A stretch of DNA of 64,000 nt from the NCBI GenBank assembly GCA_001799715.1, contig MGTZ01000002.1:67265-131264 (forward strand). Reading direction: 5' to 3'. A program made the translations under genes and the position numbers. Of the stretch, positions 48,229 through 56,084 are shown piece after piece (the first letter of the stretch is position 1; every line of letters starts with the position of its first letter). Below the pieces are notes generated by a model that had not been told where the DNA came from, did no database searches, and saw nothing but the letters and a program-made list of their open reading frames with translations. The stretch is from Elusimicrobia bacterium GWB2_63_16. GTDB lineage: Bacteria > Elusimicrobiota > Elusimicrobia > Elusimicrobiales > UBA9959.

Positions 48229-48996
48229 ATGACAAAGATCGCCGACGGCTCCGAGATCTACTGGGACGCGAGGCAGTACGACGCCTTCAACGCGCCCGGC
48301 GCCGACGATACGGCCTTTTACCTGGCCGAGGCCCGGCGGGCCCGCGGGCCCGTGCTGGAGCTGGCCTGCGGTACCGGCCGCCTGACACTGCCGCTGAAAA
48401 AGGCCGGCGTCGAAGTAACGGGGCTCGACGTGGCCGCGCCCATGCTGGCGCTAGCCCGGGCCAAGGCCGCCGCCGCCGGCCTGCGCATCTCTTTCGTCCT
48501 GGCCGACGCCCGACGTTACGCGCCGCGGCGCAAGTTCGCGCTGGTCTTCATGGCCTTCAATTCGCTGCAGCATTTCGCCCGCCGCGCCGACCTGGAAGGG
48601 CTGTTCGCCTCCGTCCGGCGCTGCCTGGCCCCCGGCGGTAAATTCATTTTCGACGTGTTCAATCCCCACCCGGGCTACCTGGTGCGGGACCCCGACGAAC
48701 TGCTGCCGGTGGCTTATTATGATGACCCGGCCGGCGGCGGCAAGATGCTGGTGAACGAGCAGTATAATTATGACAAGGCGGCCCAGGTGTCCCGGCTGAC
48801 CTGGCATTACCGGCGCGAAAAAGACGGCCAAACGCTCAAAAAGACCTTGAATTTGCGGTGTTTTTTCCCGGAGGAGCTGCTGGCGCTGGCGCATTACAAC
48901 GGCTTTAAAGTGGTAAAGAGGTACGGGGATTTCCAGCGCGCCCCTTTTACCGGCGAAGCCATGAAACAGGTGCTGGTCTGCCGCCCCTTATTGTAA
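48229..48996 (+). CDS. class I SAM-dependent methyltransferase
   Basis: The protein has 255 residues. V-L-E-L-A-C-G-T-G-R-L-T-L-P-L is motif I, V-T-G-L-D-V-A-A-P-M-L-A is motif II, F-V-L-A-D-A-R-R-Y and F-V-F-M-A-F-N-S-L-Q-H-F follow, and G-G-K-F-I-F-D-V-F-N-P-H ends the core. This is the usual ubiquinone/menaquinone-type methyltransferase pattern. Substrate is unknown. Not obviously tied to its neighbours. Confidence 0.85.
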   Translation: MTKIADGSEIYWDARQYDAFNAPGADDTAFYLAEARRARGPVLELACGTGRLTLPLKKAGVEVTGLDVAAPMLALARAKAAAAGLRISFVLADARRYAPRRKFALVFMAFNSLQHFARRADLEGLFASVRRCLAPGGKFIFDVFNPHPGYLVRDPDELLPVAYYDDPAGGGKMLVNEQYNYDKAAQVSRLTWHYRREKDGQTLKKTLNLRCFFPEELLALAHYNGFKVVKRYGDFQRAPFTGEAMKQVLVCRPLL

Positions 48997-49019
48997 ACCC
49001 GGCCCGGATTTGCTACTAT
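48991..49019 (+). promoter_or_regulatory. promoter of the rpsF operon
   Basis: TTGTAA at 48991-48996 and TACTAT at 49014-49019 are 17 bp apart, with TGC giving an extended -10. The expected start of transcription is within a few bases of the ATG at 49029, so the leader would be very short. Confidence 0.6.
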
Positions 49020-49028
49020 TAATCTACT

Positions 49029-49334
49029 ATGAATACCTATGAGTTAATGCTGATAATCAACCCCCAGCTCACGGACGCCGAAGTCCAGGAAGCTGTGGAA
49101 AAGGCCAAGAAGACCCTCACCGACGCAAAAGGCGAGGTTCTGGCCGAGGACAGGCTGGGCCGCAAGAAGTTCTCCCACGCGGTGGGAAAACAGCGCGACG
49201 GCTTTTACGTCTATATGAAAGTGAAGGCCCTGCCCGAGACCGTGAAGGACATCAATCACAGCCTGAAGCTCCAGGAAACCGTGCTTCGCGCCATGATGAT
49301 GAAAGCCACGGTAGAACCGGTTAAGAAGCCCTAA
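49029..49334 (+). CDS. rpsF: ribosomal protein bS6
   Basis: The protein has 101 residues. M-N-T-Y-E-L-M-L-I-I-N-P, L-G-R-K-K-F-S-H-A-V-G-K and Y-M-K-V-K-A are S6-type; S6 binds S18 on the platform of the 30S subunit. It heads rpsF-ssb-rpsR-rplI, a classical order, with dnaB following. Leader very short or absent. Confidence 0.96.
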   Translation: MNTYELMLIINPQLTDAEVQEAVEKAKKTLTDAKGEVLAEDRLGRKKFSHAVGKQRDGFYVYMKVKALPETVKDINHSLKLQETVLRAMMMKATVEPVKKP

Positions 49335-49354
49335 TTACCCTTTTCGGGAATAAC

Positions 49355-49801
49355 ATGGACTTGAAAATTCCGGATCTCAACCAGGTCATAATAGCCGGCC
49401 GCATAACGCGGGACCCGGAACTCCGCTTCACGCAGAAGCAGCAGGGCATGTGCTTCTTCACGGTCGCGGTCAACCGCCGCTACCAGGACCAGGCCTCCGG
49501 AGAATGGAAAGACCTCACGACTTTCGTGCCGGTCACCGTCTGGGGACCCGCCGCCGAGCGCGTGAAGGAAAAGTTGCGCAAGGGCAGCCCCGTAATGGTG
49601 GAAGGCCGCCTTACGTCCTCCGAGTACACGGACAAGGCCGGCCAGAAGCGCAAAGAGCTTAAGATCACCGCCAGCCGCGTGCAGTCGATGGCTTTCGAAG
49701 GGCCCGCCGGCGAGGCCGCTCCGAAGGCGGAGCAGGAAGAACCCGCGGCCGAAGCCGAAACCAAGGGCGACTCTTCCGGCATAGAAGAAGTACCGTTTTA
49801 A
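49355..49801 (+). CDS. ssb: single-stranded DNA-binding protein
   Basis: The protein has 148 residues. The OB-fold N-terminal part has N-Q-V-I-I-A-G-R-I-T-R-D-P-E-L-R and V-A-V-N-R-R-Y-Q-D; W-G-P-A-A-E-R and G-S-P-V-M-V-E-G-R-L follow. The acidic end reads G-I-E-E-V-P-F, close to the D-D-I-P-F tip that recruits replication proteins. Co-transcribed with rpsF and rpsR. Confidence 0.96.
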   Translation: MDLKIPDLNQVIIAGRITRDPELRFTQKQQGMCFFTVAVNRRYQDQASGEWKDLTTFVPVTVWGPAAERVKEKLRKGSPVMVEGRLTSSEYTDKAGQKRKELKITASRVQSMAFEGPAGEAAPKAEQEEPAAEAETKGDSSGIEEVPF

Positions 49802-49823
49802 AATCAGGTAGGAGCATAAAACT

Positions 49824-50135
49824 ATGGAGAACAAAGAAAATACCCCCAAGCCGGCCGAGACCGCCGCGCCGAGACCCCAGGGCGCGCCCATGGGCGGACC
49901 CCGCCGCCCCCCGGGTGGCCGCCGCTTCGCCCCGCGCCGCAAGGTGTGCAGGCTCTGCGCCGAGCACATAGACCTGGTGGACTACAAGCAGGCCCAGATC
50001 GTCCGCAACTTCACCACCGACACCGGCAAGATCCTGTCCCGCCGCATCACCGGCGCGTGCGCCAAGCACCAGCGCCAGATCATGCGGGCCGTGAAGATCA
50101 ACCGCAACCTGTCGCTGATGTCCTACAACGGCTAA
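49824..50135 (+). CDS. rpsR: ribosomal protein bS18
   Basis: The protein has 103 residues, long because of a low-complexity N-terminal tail of about 35 residues rich in Pro, Gly and Arg. The core has K-V-C-R-L-C-A-E-H, D-Y-K-Q-A, G-K-I-L-S-R-R-I-T-G and C-A-K-H-Q-R-Q, so the cysteine pair of the zinc-type S18 is kept with C-A-K-H. Confidence 0.95.
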   Translation: MENKENTPKPAETAAPRPQGAPMGGPRRPPGGRRFAPRRKVCRLCAEHIDLVDYKQAQIVRNFTTDTGKILSRRITGACAKHQRQIMRAVKINRNLSLMSYNG

Positions 50136-50147
50136 ACGGAGCAAACC

Positions 50148-50597
50148 ATGAAAGTAATACTTAAAAAAGACGTAACGAACCTGGGCCGCTCCGGCGAGAT
50201 AAAGACCGTCAAGGACGGCTACGCCCGCAACTTCCTGATGCCCCGCGGCATGGCCGAGCTGGCCACCGAGGGCGCGCTGAGCGCCTGGAAGAACAGCGCC
50301 GACAAGCGCGCCAAGCGCGTCGCCGCCGAGGACGCCGGGATGAACGAGCTGGCCAAGCGCCTCTCGGCCATCACCCTTTCCTTCTCCCGCCCCGTCTCCG
50401 AGGACGGCGTGATGTTCGGGTCCGTGGCCAAGAGCGATATTATAAAGAACCTGGCCGCCGCCGACATCGAGATAGACAAGGACATGATACGCCTGCCCGC
50501 TTCCATAAAGGCCGTCGGCACCTTCGAGGTGGAGATAGCCCTCAAGCAGCATATCACGACCAAGATAAAAGTGGCCGTGTCCGCGCAGAGCAAGTAA
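50148..50597 (+). CDS. rplI: ribosomal protein bL9
   Basis: The protein has 149 residues. M-K-V-I-L-K-K-D-V-T-N-L-G and G-Y-A-R-N-F-L-M-P-R-G-M-A form the RNA-binding N-terminal domain, then a long helix, then the C-terminal domain with F-G-S-V-A-K and I-K-A-V-G-T-F-E-V. Normal length. A GC hairpin (about 50612-50647) without a T-run lies before dnaB. Confidence 0.96.
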   Translation: MKVILKKDVTNLGRSGEIKTVKDGYARNFLMPRGMAELATEGALSAWKNSADKRAKRVAAEDAGMNELAKRLSAITLSFSRPVSEDGVMFGSVAKSDIIKNLAAADIEIDKDMIRLPASIKAVGTFEVEIALKQHITTKIKVAVSAQSK

Positions 50598-50611
50598 CGG
50601 TACTTCCTTCG

Positions 50612-50647
50612 AGCCCGGGCCAAGGCCGCAACGCCGAAGCCCGGGCT
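50612..50647 (+). other. GC-rich stem-loop between rplI and dnaB
   Basis: GAGCCCGGGC and GCCCGGGCTT form a 10-pair stem (G-T included) around a 15-16 nt loop. No T-run follows, so it may be an RNA processing or stability site rather than a terminator. Confidence 0.5.
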
Positions 50648-50681
50648 TATCACATACGACAACCCGACAGGGGGGCAGCAT

Positions 50682-52061
50682 ATGACCTATAACAAGGTAC
50701 CTCCGCATTCCAACGAGGCGGAAATGGCCGTGCTGGGCGCCATGCTCATCGAGAAAGAGGTCATCGACGGGATCATGGAGGTCCTGCAGCCCAAGCATTT
50801 CTACAGCGACATCCACGGCCGCATCTACGAGGCCATCCTCGAGCTGCGCCAGCGCAACCTGCCGGTGGACGTGGTCACCCTTTCCGAAGAACTCAAGAAG
50901 ACCAACCGCCTGGAGGAACTGGGCGGCCAGAAGTACCTCGCCGACCTGATGGAGAAAGTCTCCACAGCCGCGCATACCAACGCCTACGCCAACATCGTCC
51001 GCGAGAAGGCCCTGATGCGCGACCTGATCCGCGCCAGCACGCAGATCGTGGAAATGACCCAGGCCGGCGCCGAGAGCGTGGACAAGATCATCGATTTCGC
51101 CGAGCAGGAGATCCTGCGCGTCGCACAGACCAAGACCGACCACGGCTTCGCCTCCTCCGCCACGCTGGCGCAGGAGACGCTGGGCCGCATGGAGAAGGCT
51201 TTCTCCCAGCACTCGCCCATCACCGGCGTTCCGACGGGCTTCATGCGCCTCGACGACATGACCGGCGGCTTCCAGAAGTCCGACCTGATCATCATCGCGG
51301 CCCGCCCGTCCATGGGCAAGACCGCGCTCGCGCTGAACATGGCCTACCACGCCTGCGTGGAGCAGAAGATCCCCGTGGCCGTTTTCTCGATGGAAATGGA
51401 CAAGCACTCCATCATGCAGCGCCTCATCTGCTCGGCCGCGCGCGCCAACCTCAGCGGCGTGCGCAAGGGCCAGCTCAGCCGCGACGTGTGGCCGCAGCTG
51501 ACCCGGTATACCGGCATGGTGGCCGAGTCCCCGCTCTTCATCGACGACACCCCCGGCCTCAACATCCTCGACATCCGCAACCGCACGCGCAAGCTGATGA
51601 AGCAGCTCAAGAGCGAGAACAAGACGCTCGGCATGGTGGTCATCGACTACCTGCAGCTCATCCGCGGCGCCGGCCGCAGCGAGAGCCGCCAGCAGGAAGT
51701 GGCCGAGATCTCGCGCCTGCTCAAGGACCTGGCCCGCAGCCTGCAGTTGCCCGTCATAGCGCTGTCGCAGCTCAACCGCCGCAGCGAGGACAAGGGCCGC
51801 GTGGACAACCGGCCCCAGCTCTCCGACCTGCGCGACTCCGGCTCCATCGAGCAGGACGCCGACTTCGTGGCGATGATCCACCGCGAGGAGTACTACAAGC
51901 GCGAGGACCCCACCGTGAAGAACCAGGCTACGCTGATCGTGGCCAAGCACCGCAACGGCCCCGTCGGGGACGTGCCGCTGGCCTTCTTCCACGAGTACAC
52001 CAAGTTCGAGAACCCCGCCGTGCAGGCGATGGAGCCCATCTCCGAAGCGGCGGTGTTCTAG
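50682..52061 (+). CDS. dnaB: replicative DNA helicase DnaB
   Basis: The protein has 459 residues. The N-terminal domain begins P-P-H-S-N-E-A-E-M-A-V-L-G. The RecA-like core has Walker A A-A-R-P-S-M-G-K-T-A-L, Walker B M-V-V-I-D-Y-L-Q-L-I, and S-Q-L-N-R-R-S-E. The end D-S-G-S-I-E-Q-D-A-D is typical. No intein. A GGGGGCAGC ribosome binding region precedes the ATG. It is the replicative helicase that moves 5' to 3' at the fork. Confidence 0.97.
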   Translation: MTYNKVPPHSNEAEMAVLGAMLIEKEVIDGIMEVLQPKHFYSDIHGRIYEAILELRQRNLPVDVVTLSEELKKTNRLEELGGQKYLADLMEKVSTAAHTNAYANIVREKALMRDLIRASTQIVEMTQAGAESVDKIIDFAEQEILRVAQTKTDHGFASSATLAQETLGRMEKAFSQHSPITGVPTGFMRLDDMTGGFQKSDLIIIAARPSMGKTALALNMAYHACVEQKIPVAVFSMEMDKHSIMQRLICSAARANLSGVRKGQLSRDVWPQLTRYTGMVAESPLFIDDTPGLNILDIRNRTRKLMKQLKSENKTLGMVVIDYLQLIRGAGRSESRQQEVAEISRLLKDLARSLQLPVIALSQLNRRSEDKGRVDNRPQLSDLRDSGSIEQDADFVAMIHREEYYKREDPTVKNQATLIVAKHRNGPVGDVPLAFFHEYTKFENPAVQAMEPISEAAVF

Positions 52062-52067
52062 GCCGCT

Positions 52068-53168
52068 ATGGCCCTGACGCTGCGCCCCACCGTCGCCGAG
52101 ATCCGGCTCTCCGCCGTGCGGCGGAACCTGCAGAAGTTAGCGAAAACAGCCGCCCCCGCGCGGCTGCTTTTCGTGGTGAAGGCCAACGCTTACGGGCACG
52201 GCGCCGTGGAGCTGGCGCGCCTGGCCGAGGCCGAGGGCCTGGCCTGGGGTTTCGGCGTCTCCTGCGTGGAGGAGGGCCTGGCGCTGCGCGCCGCCGGCCT
52301 CAAGAGCCCGGTGCTGGTGCTGGGCAGCCTGTACCCTTTCGAAAGCTTCGTCGAGGCCATCAACGCCGGCCTCATCGTCACGATAGCCAGCCTCGACGCC
52401 GCCCGCCAGGCGGTGGAGGCGGCGAGAAAGCTGGGCAAGCAGGCTCTCTGCCACATCAAGCTGGAGACCGGCATGGGCCGCATAGGCGCCCGCAAACCCT
52501 CCGTGCTGAAGATCTACGACGAGCTGGCGGCCGGCCCCGGCGTGCAGGTGGGCGGCCTCTATACGCACCTCTCAAGCGCCGACACCGACCCCGACTACAC
52601 CGGTGCCCAGCTGGCCATCTTCAGCGAGACCGCCTCCGAGCTGGAACTGCGCGGCGCGCGCGGCCTCCTGCTGCACGCCGCCAATTCCTGCGCCGCGATG
52701 AACTACCCGGTCAGCCGCCTGGACATGGTGCGCTGCGGCATAGCCGCCTACGGCCAGGCCGAGGGGTTCGAGCCGGCGATGACGCTCAAGACCAGGATCG
52801 TTTTCATAAAGAACGTGCGCGAGGGCGCCTGCATCAGTTACAATAAGTCTTTCAGAGCGGACCGCGCCATGAAGATCGCCACGATCCCGGCCGGCTACGG
52901 GGACGGCTATATCCGCCGCTTCTCCAACCGCGCCGACGTGCTGATAGGGGGGCGCCGCTGCCGCGTGCTGGGCAACGTGACGATGGACATGACCATGGTG
53001 GACGTGACCGGGGTGAAGGACGCCGCCGTGGGGGCCGAGGCCGTGCTGCTGGGCCGCCAGGGCGCGGAGGAAGTGACCGCGCGCGAGCTGGCCGACATCG
53101 CCGGGACGATAAGTTACGAGCTGGTGACGCTTATTACCGCCCGCGTGCCGCGGGTATACCTGGAATGA
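52068..53168 (+). CDS. alr: alanine racemase
   Basis: The protein has 366 residues. V-V-K-A-N-A-Y-G-H-G holds the PLP Lys; H-I-K-L-E-T-G-M-G-R, the R-x-G-I-A-A-Y-G turn and I-P-A-G-Y-G-D-G-Y-I are standard. N-V-T-M-D-M-T-M-V-D-V follows. Makes D-Ala for peptidoglycan. The stop overlaps mlaE by 4 nt. Confidence 0.96.
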   Translation: MALTLRPTVAEIRLSAVRRNLQKLAKTAAPARLLFVVKANAYGHGAVELARLAEAEGLAWGFGVSCVEEGLALRAAGLKSPVLVLGSLYPFESFVEAINAGLIVTIASLDAARQAVEAARKLGKQALCHIKLETGMGRIGARKPSVLKIYDELAAGPGVQVGGLYTHLSSADTDPDYTGAQLAIFSETASELELRGARGLLLHAANSCAAMNYPVSRLDMVRCGIAAYGQAEGFEPAMTLKTRIVFIKNVREGACISYNKSFRADRAMKIATIPAGYGDGYIRRFSNRADVLIGGRRCRVLGNVTMDMTMVDVTGVKDAAVGAEAVLLGRQGAEEVTARELADIAGTISYELVTLITARVPRVYLE

Positions 53169-53953
53169 AATATTGCCTGACAGAAAAGATCGGCGGCGGC
53201 GTGATGAGCCTGGCCCAGGCGCTGGGCCAGACGACCCTGATGTTCAGGTCCGTCGTGTTCTGGTTCTTCCGCTCCCGCCTCGAAGTCTCCGAGACCGTCA
53301 AGCAGTGCGTCAAGATCGGCGTGGACTCGGTCACCGTGACCGCGCTGACCAGCTTCTTCACCGGCATGGTGCTGTCGCTGCAGACGGGTTATTCCTCCCG
53401 CAACCTTTTTAACGAACCGCTCTATATCGGCACCATGGTCGCCTTCTCCATGGTCAAGGAACTGGGCCCGGTGCTGACCTCCGTGGTGGTGGCGGGCCGC
53501 GCCGGCGCGGTGGTGACCGCCGAGATCGGCACCATGCGCGTGACCGACCAGATAGACGCCCTCTACACGCTGGGCACCAACCCCACCCGCCACCTGCTGG
53601 TGCCGCGCTACATAGCGTTCATGATCACCCTGCCGCTCCTGACCGTGCTGGCGGACTTCCTGGGCATCGCCGGCGGCGCCATCGTGGGCGTCGTCAAGCT
53701 GGGCATCCCGACGTCGGTGTTCATGAACGACATCTACACCTACCTCGAGATCTCGGACTTCATGCACGGTTTCCTGAAGACCTTTTTCTTCGCTTTCATG
53801 ATCGCCACGGTCTCCTGCCATAAGGGCATGCATACCAAGGGCGGCGCGGAGGGCGTGGGCAAGGCCACCACCGAGGCCGTGGTGGCCAGCATGGTGCTGG
53901 TGATGGTGCTGGACTACTTTATCAGCGCGCTGCTGGTGGCGGTGGGCATATGA
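53165..53953 (+). CDS. mlaE: MlaE-family phospholipid transport permease
   Basis: The protein has 262 residues with five to six helices. G-M-V-L-S-L-Q-T-G-Y, K-E-L-G-P-V-L-T-S-V-V-V-A-G-R-A-G-A and A-E-I-G-T-M-R-V-T-D-Q-I-D-A-L are the classical permease motifs, followed by P-R-Y-I-A and K-G. It forms the inner-membrane core of a MCE transporter with MlaF and MlaD. Overlaps alr and mlaF by 4 nt each. Confidence 0.94.
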   Translation: MKYCLTEKIGGGVMSLAQALGQTTLMFRSVVFWFFRSRLEVSETVKQCVKIGVDSVTVTALTSFFTGMVLSLQTGYSSRNLFNEPLYIGTMVAFSMVKELGPVLTSVVVAGRAGAVVTAEIGTMRVTDQIDALYTLGTNPTRHLLVPRYIAFMITLPLLTVLADFLGIAGGAIVGVVKLGIPTSVFMNDIYTYLEISDFMHGFLKTFFFAFMIATVSCHKGMHTKGGAEGVGKATTEAVVASMVLVMVLDYFISALLVAVGI

Positions 53954-54690
53954 TAGAAATTAAGGGTCTCGGCAAAGCTTTCGGCGAGCGCTGTATCCTC
54001 AAGGACATCTCCGTCGACATCAAAGAGGGGGAGTTGTTCAGCGTGATAGGCCCTTCCGGCACCGGCAAGAGCACTTTCATCAAATGCATCATCCGCCTGC
54101 TGCGGCCCGACGCCGGCAGCATCATGGTGGACGGGCAGGAGATCGCCACCACCGGCAGCGAGTTCCAGCTGGCCAAGGTGCGCCGCAAGTTCGGCTACCT
54201 GTTCCAGGAGGGCGCGCTGTTCGATTCGCTGACGGTGATGGAGAACGTGGCCTTCGGCCTGAAGTACCTGACCGACCTGCCCAAGAGCGACTACCCGCGC
54301 ATCGTCAAGGAGAAGCTGGCGCTGGTGGGCCTCGAGGACGTGGAGCACCTAAAGCCCTCCGAGCTGTCCGTCGGCATGAAGAAACGCGTTTCGCTGGCGC
54401 GGTCCATAGCCGCCGAGCCCAAATACATACTTTACGACGAGCCGACCACCGGGCTGGACCCGGTGACCACCGGCATGGTCAAGGACCTGATCACCGACAT
54501 GCGCGCCAAGCTGGGCGTCACCTCCGTGGTGGTCACGCACGACCTGAAACTGGCGCTGGAGATCTCCAGCCGCGTCGCGATGCTTTACGAGGGGGCGTTC
54601 GTGGAAGTGGGGGAGCCGGCCAAGTTCAGGCAGTCCGAGAACAAGGAGGTCAGGGAATTCATGGAAATTTCAGACCTCTCCAGGAAGTAG
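53950..54690 (+). CDS. mlaF: MlaF-family ABC ATPase
   Basis: The protein has 246 residues. Walker A is G-P-S-G-T-G-K-S-T; Q-loop F-Q-E-G-A-L-F-D-S; signature L-S-V-G-M-K-K-R-V (a Mla-type variation of LSGGM); Walker B Y-D-E-P-T-T-G-L-D-P; switch H in T-H-D-L. The first S-V-G instead of S-G-G is worth noting but seems tolerated. Powers lipid movement with MlaE. Confidence 0.94.
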   Translation: MIEIKGLGKAFGERCILKDISVDIKEGELFSVIGPSGTGKSTFIKCIIRLLRPDAGSIMVDGQEIATTGSEFQLAKVRRKFGYLFQEGALFDSLTVMENVAFGLKYLTDLPKSDYPRIVKEKLALVGLEDVEHLKPSELSVGMKKRVSLARSIAAEPKYILYDEPTTGLDPVTTGMVKDLITDMRAKLGVTSVVVTHDLKLALEISSRVAMLYEGAFVEVGEPAKFRQSENKEVREFMEISDLSRK

Positions 54691-54731
54691 CCCCGCCCCT
54701 TCCGCCACTAGTGCTGTCCGGTTTACTTTTA

Positions 54732-54764
54732 TATAATGGATATCGATATAGTAATATAGATATC
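54732..54764 (+). promoter_or_regulatory. promoter/operator-like region before mlaD
   Basis: TATAAT at 54732-54737 is followed by an AT-rich inverted repeat at 54739-54764 (GATATCGATAT and ATATAGATATC, 10 of 11 pairs). It lies in the only sizeable gap of the mla operon, 27 nt before the mlaD start, and stands out strongly from the GC-rich surroundings. A -35 element is not clear. Confidence 0.5.
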
Positions 54765-54790
54765 ATTGGCCAAGGCGTCTAAAGGAAGTC

Positions 54791-56083
54791 ATGAACGGCG
54801 AGATGAAGGTCGGTTTGTTCGTTCTGGTCGGTTCCATCCTGTTCGGAACCGCGGTGTTCCTGCTTGGCGACTACTCCTTCCAGAAATTCTACCCCGTGTA
54901 CATCGAGTTTTCCGACGTGGCCGGCCTGCCCGACAAGGCCGTCGTCAAGCTGTCCGGCGTGGACGTCGGCAAGATAAAACAGATCTCTATCCGGGACGAA
55001 AAGGTGATCGTGGAGCTGGCCGTCAGGGACGGCGTGAAGATCTACCGGGACTCCCGCTTTCTGGTGGGCTCGACGAGCATGATAGGCTCCAAGTTCCTGC
55101 AGGTGGACCAGGGCAAGCCCGCCGCCGGCGTGATCAAGGCCGGCGACACCATGCGCGGCGACGACGCGCTGCCCATGGACCGGGCCATCGCCAAGGCCGT
55201 GGAGAGCCTGCAGAAAATGGCCGAGGACATAAACGGCGAGGGCCGCCTGGCGCGCGATATCAACGACATCATGCAGAACCTGCGCGAGGTCACCGCCAAC
55301 CTCAACGACATGGTGGCCAACAGCCAGCCGCACGCGGAGAACGCGATGGCGCGGCTGGATACCATCACCGCCAAGCTCGACGCCATGCTGGACAAGACCG
55401 ACTCGATCGTGCGGAAGATCGACCGCGGCGAGGGCGTGGCCGGCGCGCTGGTGAGCGACAAACAGATGAAGGCCGACGTCAGCGAGGCCATCAGCAATAT
55501 CAAGGACGCCAGCGTCTCCGTGAAGTCCGCGCTGGGCCGGGTGGGCGGCTTCCGCACCTACCTCAAATGGGACTACAAGTACGAGCCCGTTTCCCGCTCC
55601 TCCAAGAACAATTTCGGCGTGAAGATCTACCCGCGCGAGGGGCGCTACTACTACCTCGGCGGGGCCAACATGATCAACGTGAAGGACTCCATCCGCGGCA
55701 CCGACTACGAGACGCTCAACACCGTCGACGCGCAGCTGGGCTGGGAAGTGGGCCGGTTCGACCTGTACGCCGGCGTGCTCCGCGGCGCGGGCGGCGCCGG
55801 CGCCCGCTGGCGCCCGTTCCTGAACTCCAAGTGGGACCGCCTGGCCTTCTTCGCCGAGGGCTCCGATTTCTCCCGCGACCGGCGCATCAAGGGTCGCAAT
55901 TTCAACAGCCCGCGCTACGACGCCGGCGTGGACGTGCGCCTGAACAAGTACGTGGAGGCCGGCGTGCGGCTTAACGACATGGCCGAGACCAAGCGCGTGA
56001 ACTACACCACGCGCGTGCTGTTCGAAGACAAGGACATCGCCTATCTTTTCGGTTTCGCCTCGCTGGGGTCGCTCGCGAAGTAA
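54791..56083 (+). CDS. mlaD: MlaD-type MCE protein with C-terminal barrel-like extension
   Basis: The protein has 430 residues, more than twice E. coli MlaD. An N-terminal helix (L-F-V-L-V-G-S-I-L-F-G-T-A-V) anchors it; the MCE domain covers about 38-118 (V-A-G-L-P-D-K-A-V-V-K-L-S-G-V-D-V-G; G-S-T-S-M-I-G-S-K). Residues about 130-255 are amphipathic helix rich in N-D-M/I-M repeats. From about 255 the chain is Tyr- and Gly-rich with alternating strands (Y-Y-Y-L-G-G, F-D-L-Y-A-G-V, A-G-V-R-L-N-D-M), ending A-S-L-G-S-L-A-K, like a barrel. This MCE-helix-barrel layout resembles the trans-envelope MlaD of diderm Firmicutes. SD AGGAAG precedes the ATG. Confidence 0.85.
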   Translation: MNGEMKVGLFVLVGSILFGTAVFLLGDYSFQKFYPVYIEFSDVAGLPDKAVVKLSGVDVGKIKQISIRDEKVIVELAVRDGVKIYRDSRFLVGSTSMIGSKFLQVDQGKPAAGVIKAGDTMRGDDALPMDRAIAKAVESLQKMAEDINGEGRLARDINDIMQNLREVTANLNDMVANSQPHAENAMARLDTITAKLDAMLDKTDSIVRKIDRGEGVAGALVSDKQMKADVSEAISNIKDASVSVKSALGRVGGFRTYLKWDYKYEPVSRSSKNNFGVKIYPREGRYYYLGGANMINVKDSIRGTDYETLNTVDAQLGWEVGRFDLYAGVLRGAGGAGARWRPFLNSKWDRLAFFAEGSDFSRDRRIKGRNFNSPRYDAGVDVRLNKYVEAGVRLNDMAETKRVNYTTRVLFEDKDIAYLFGFASLGSLAK

Positions 56084-56084
56084 C

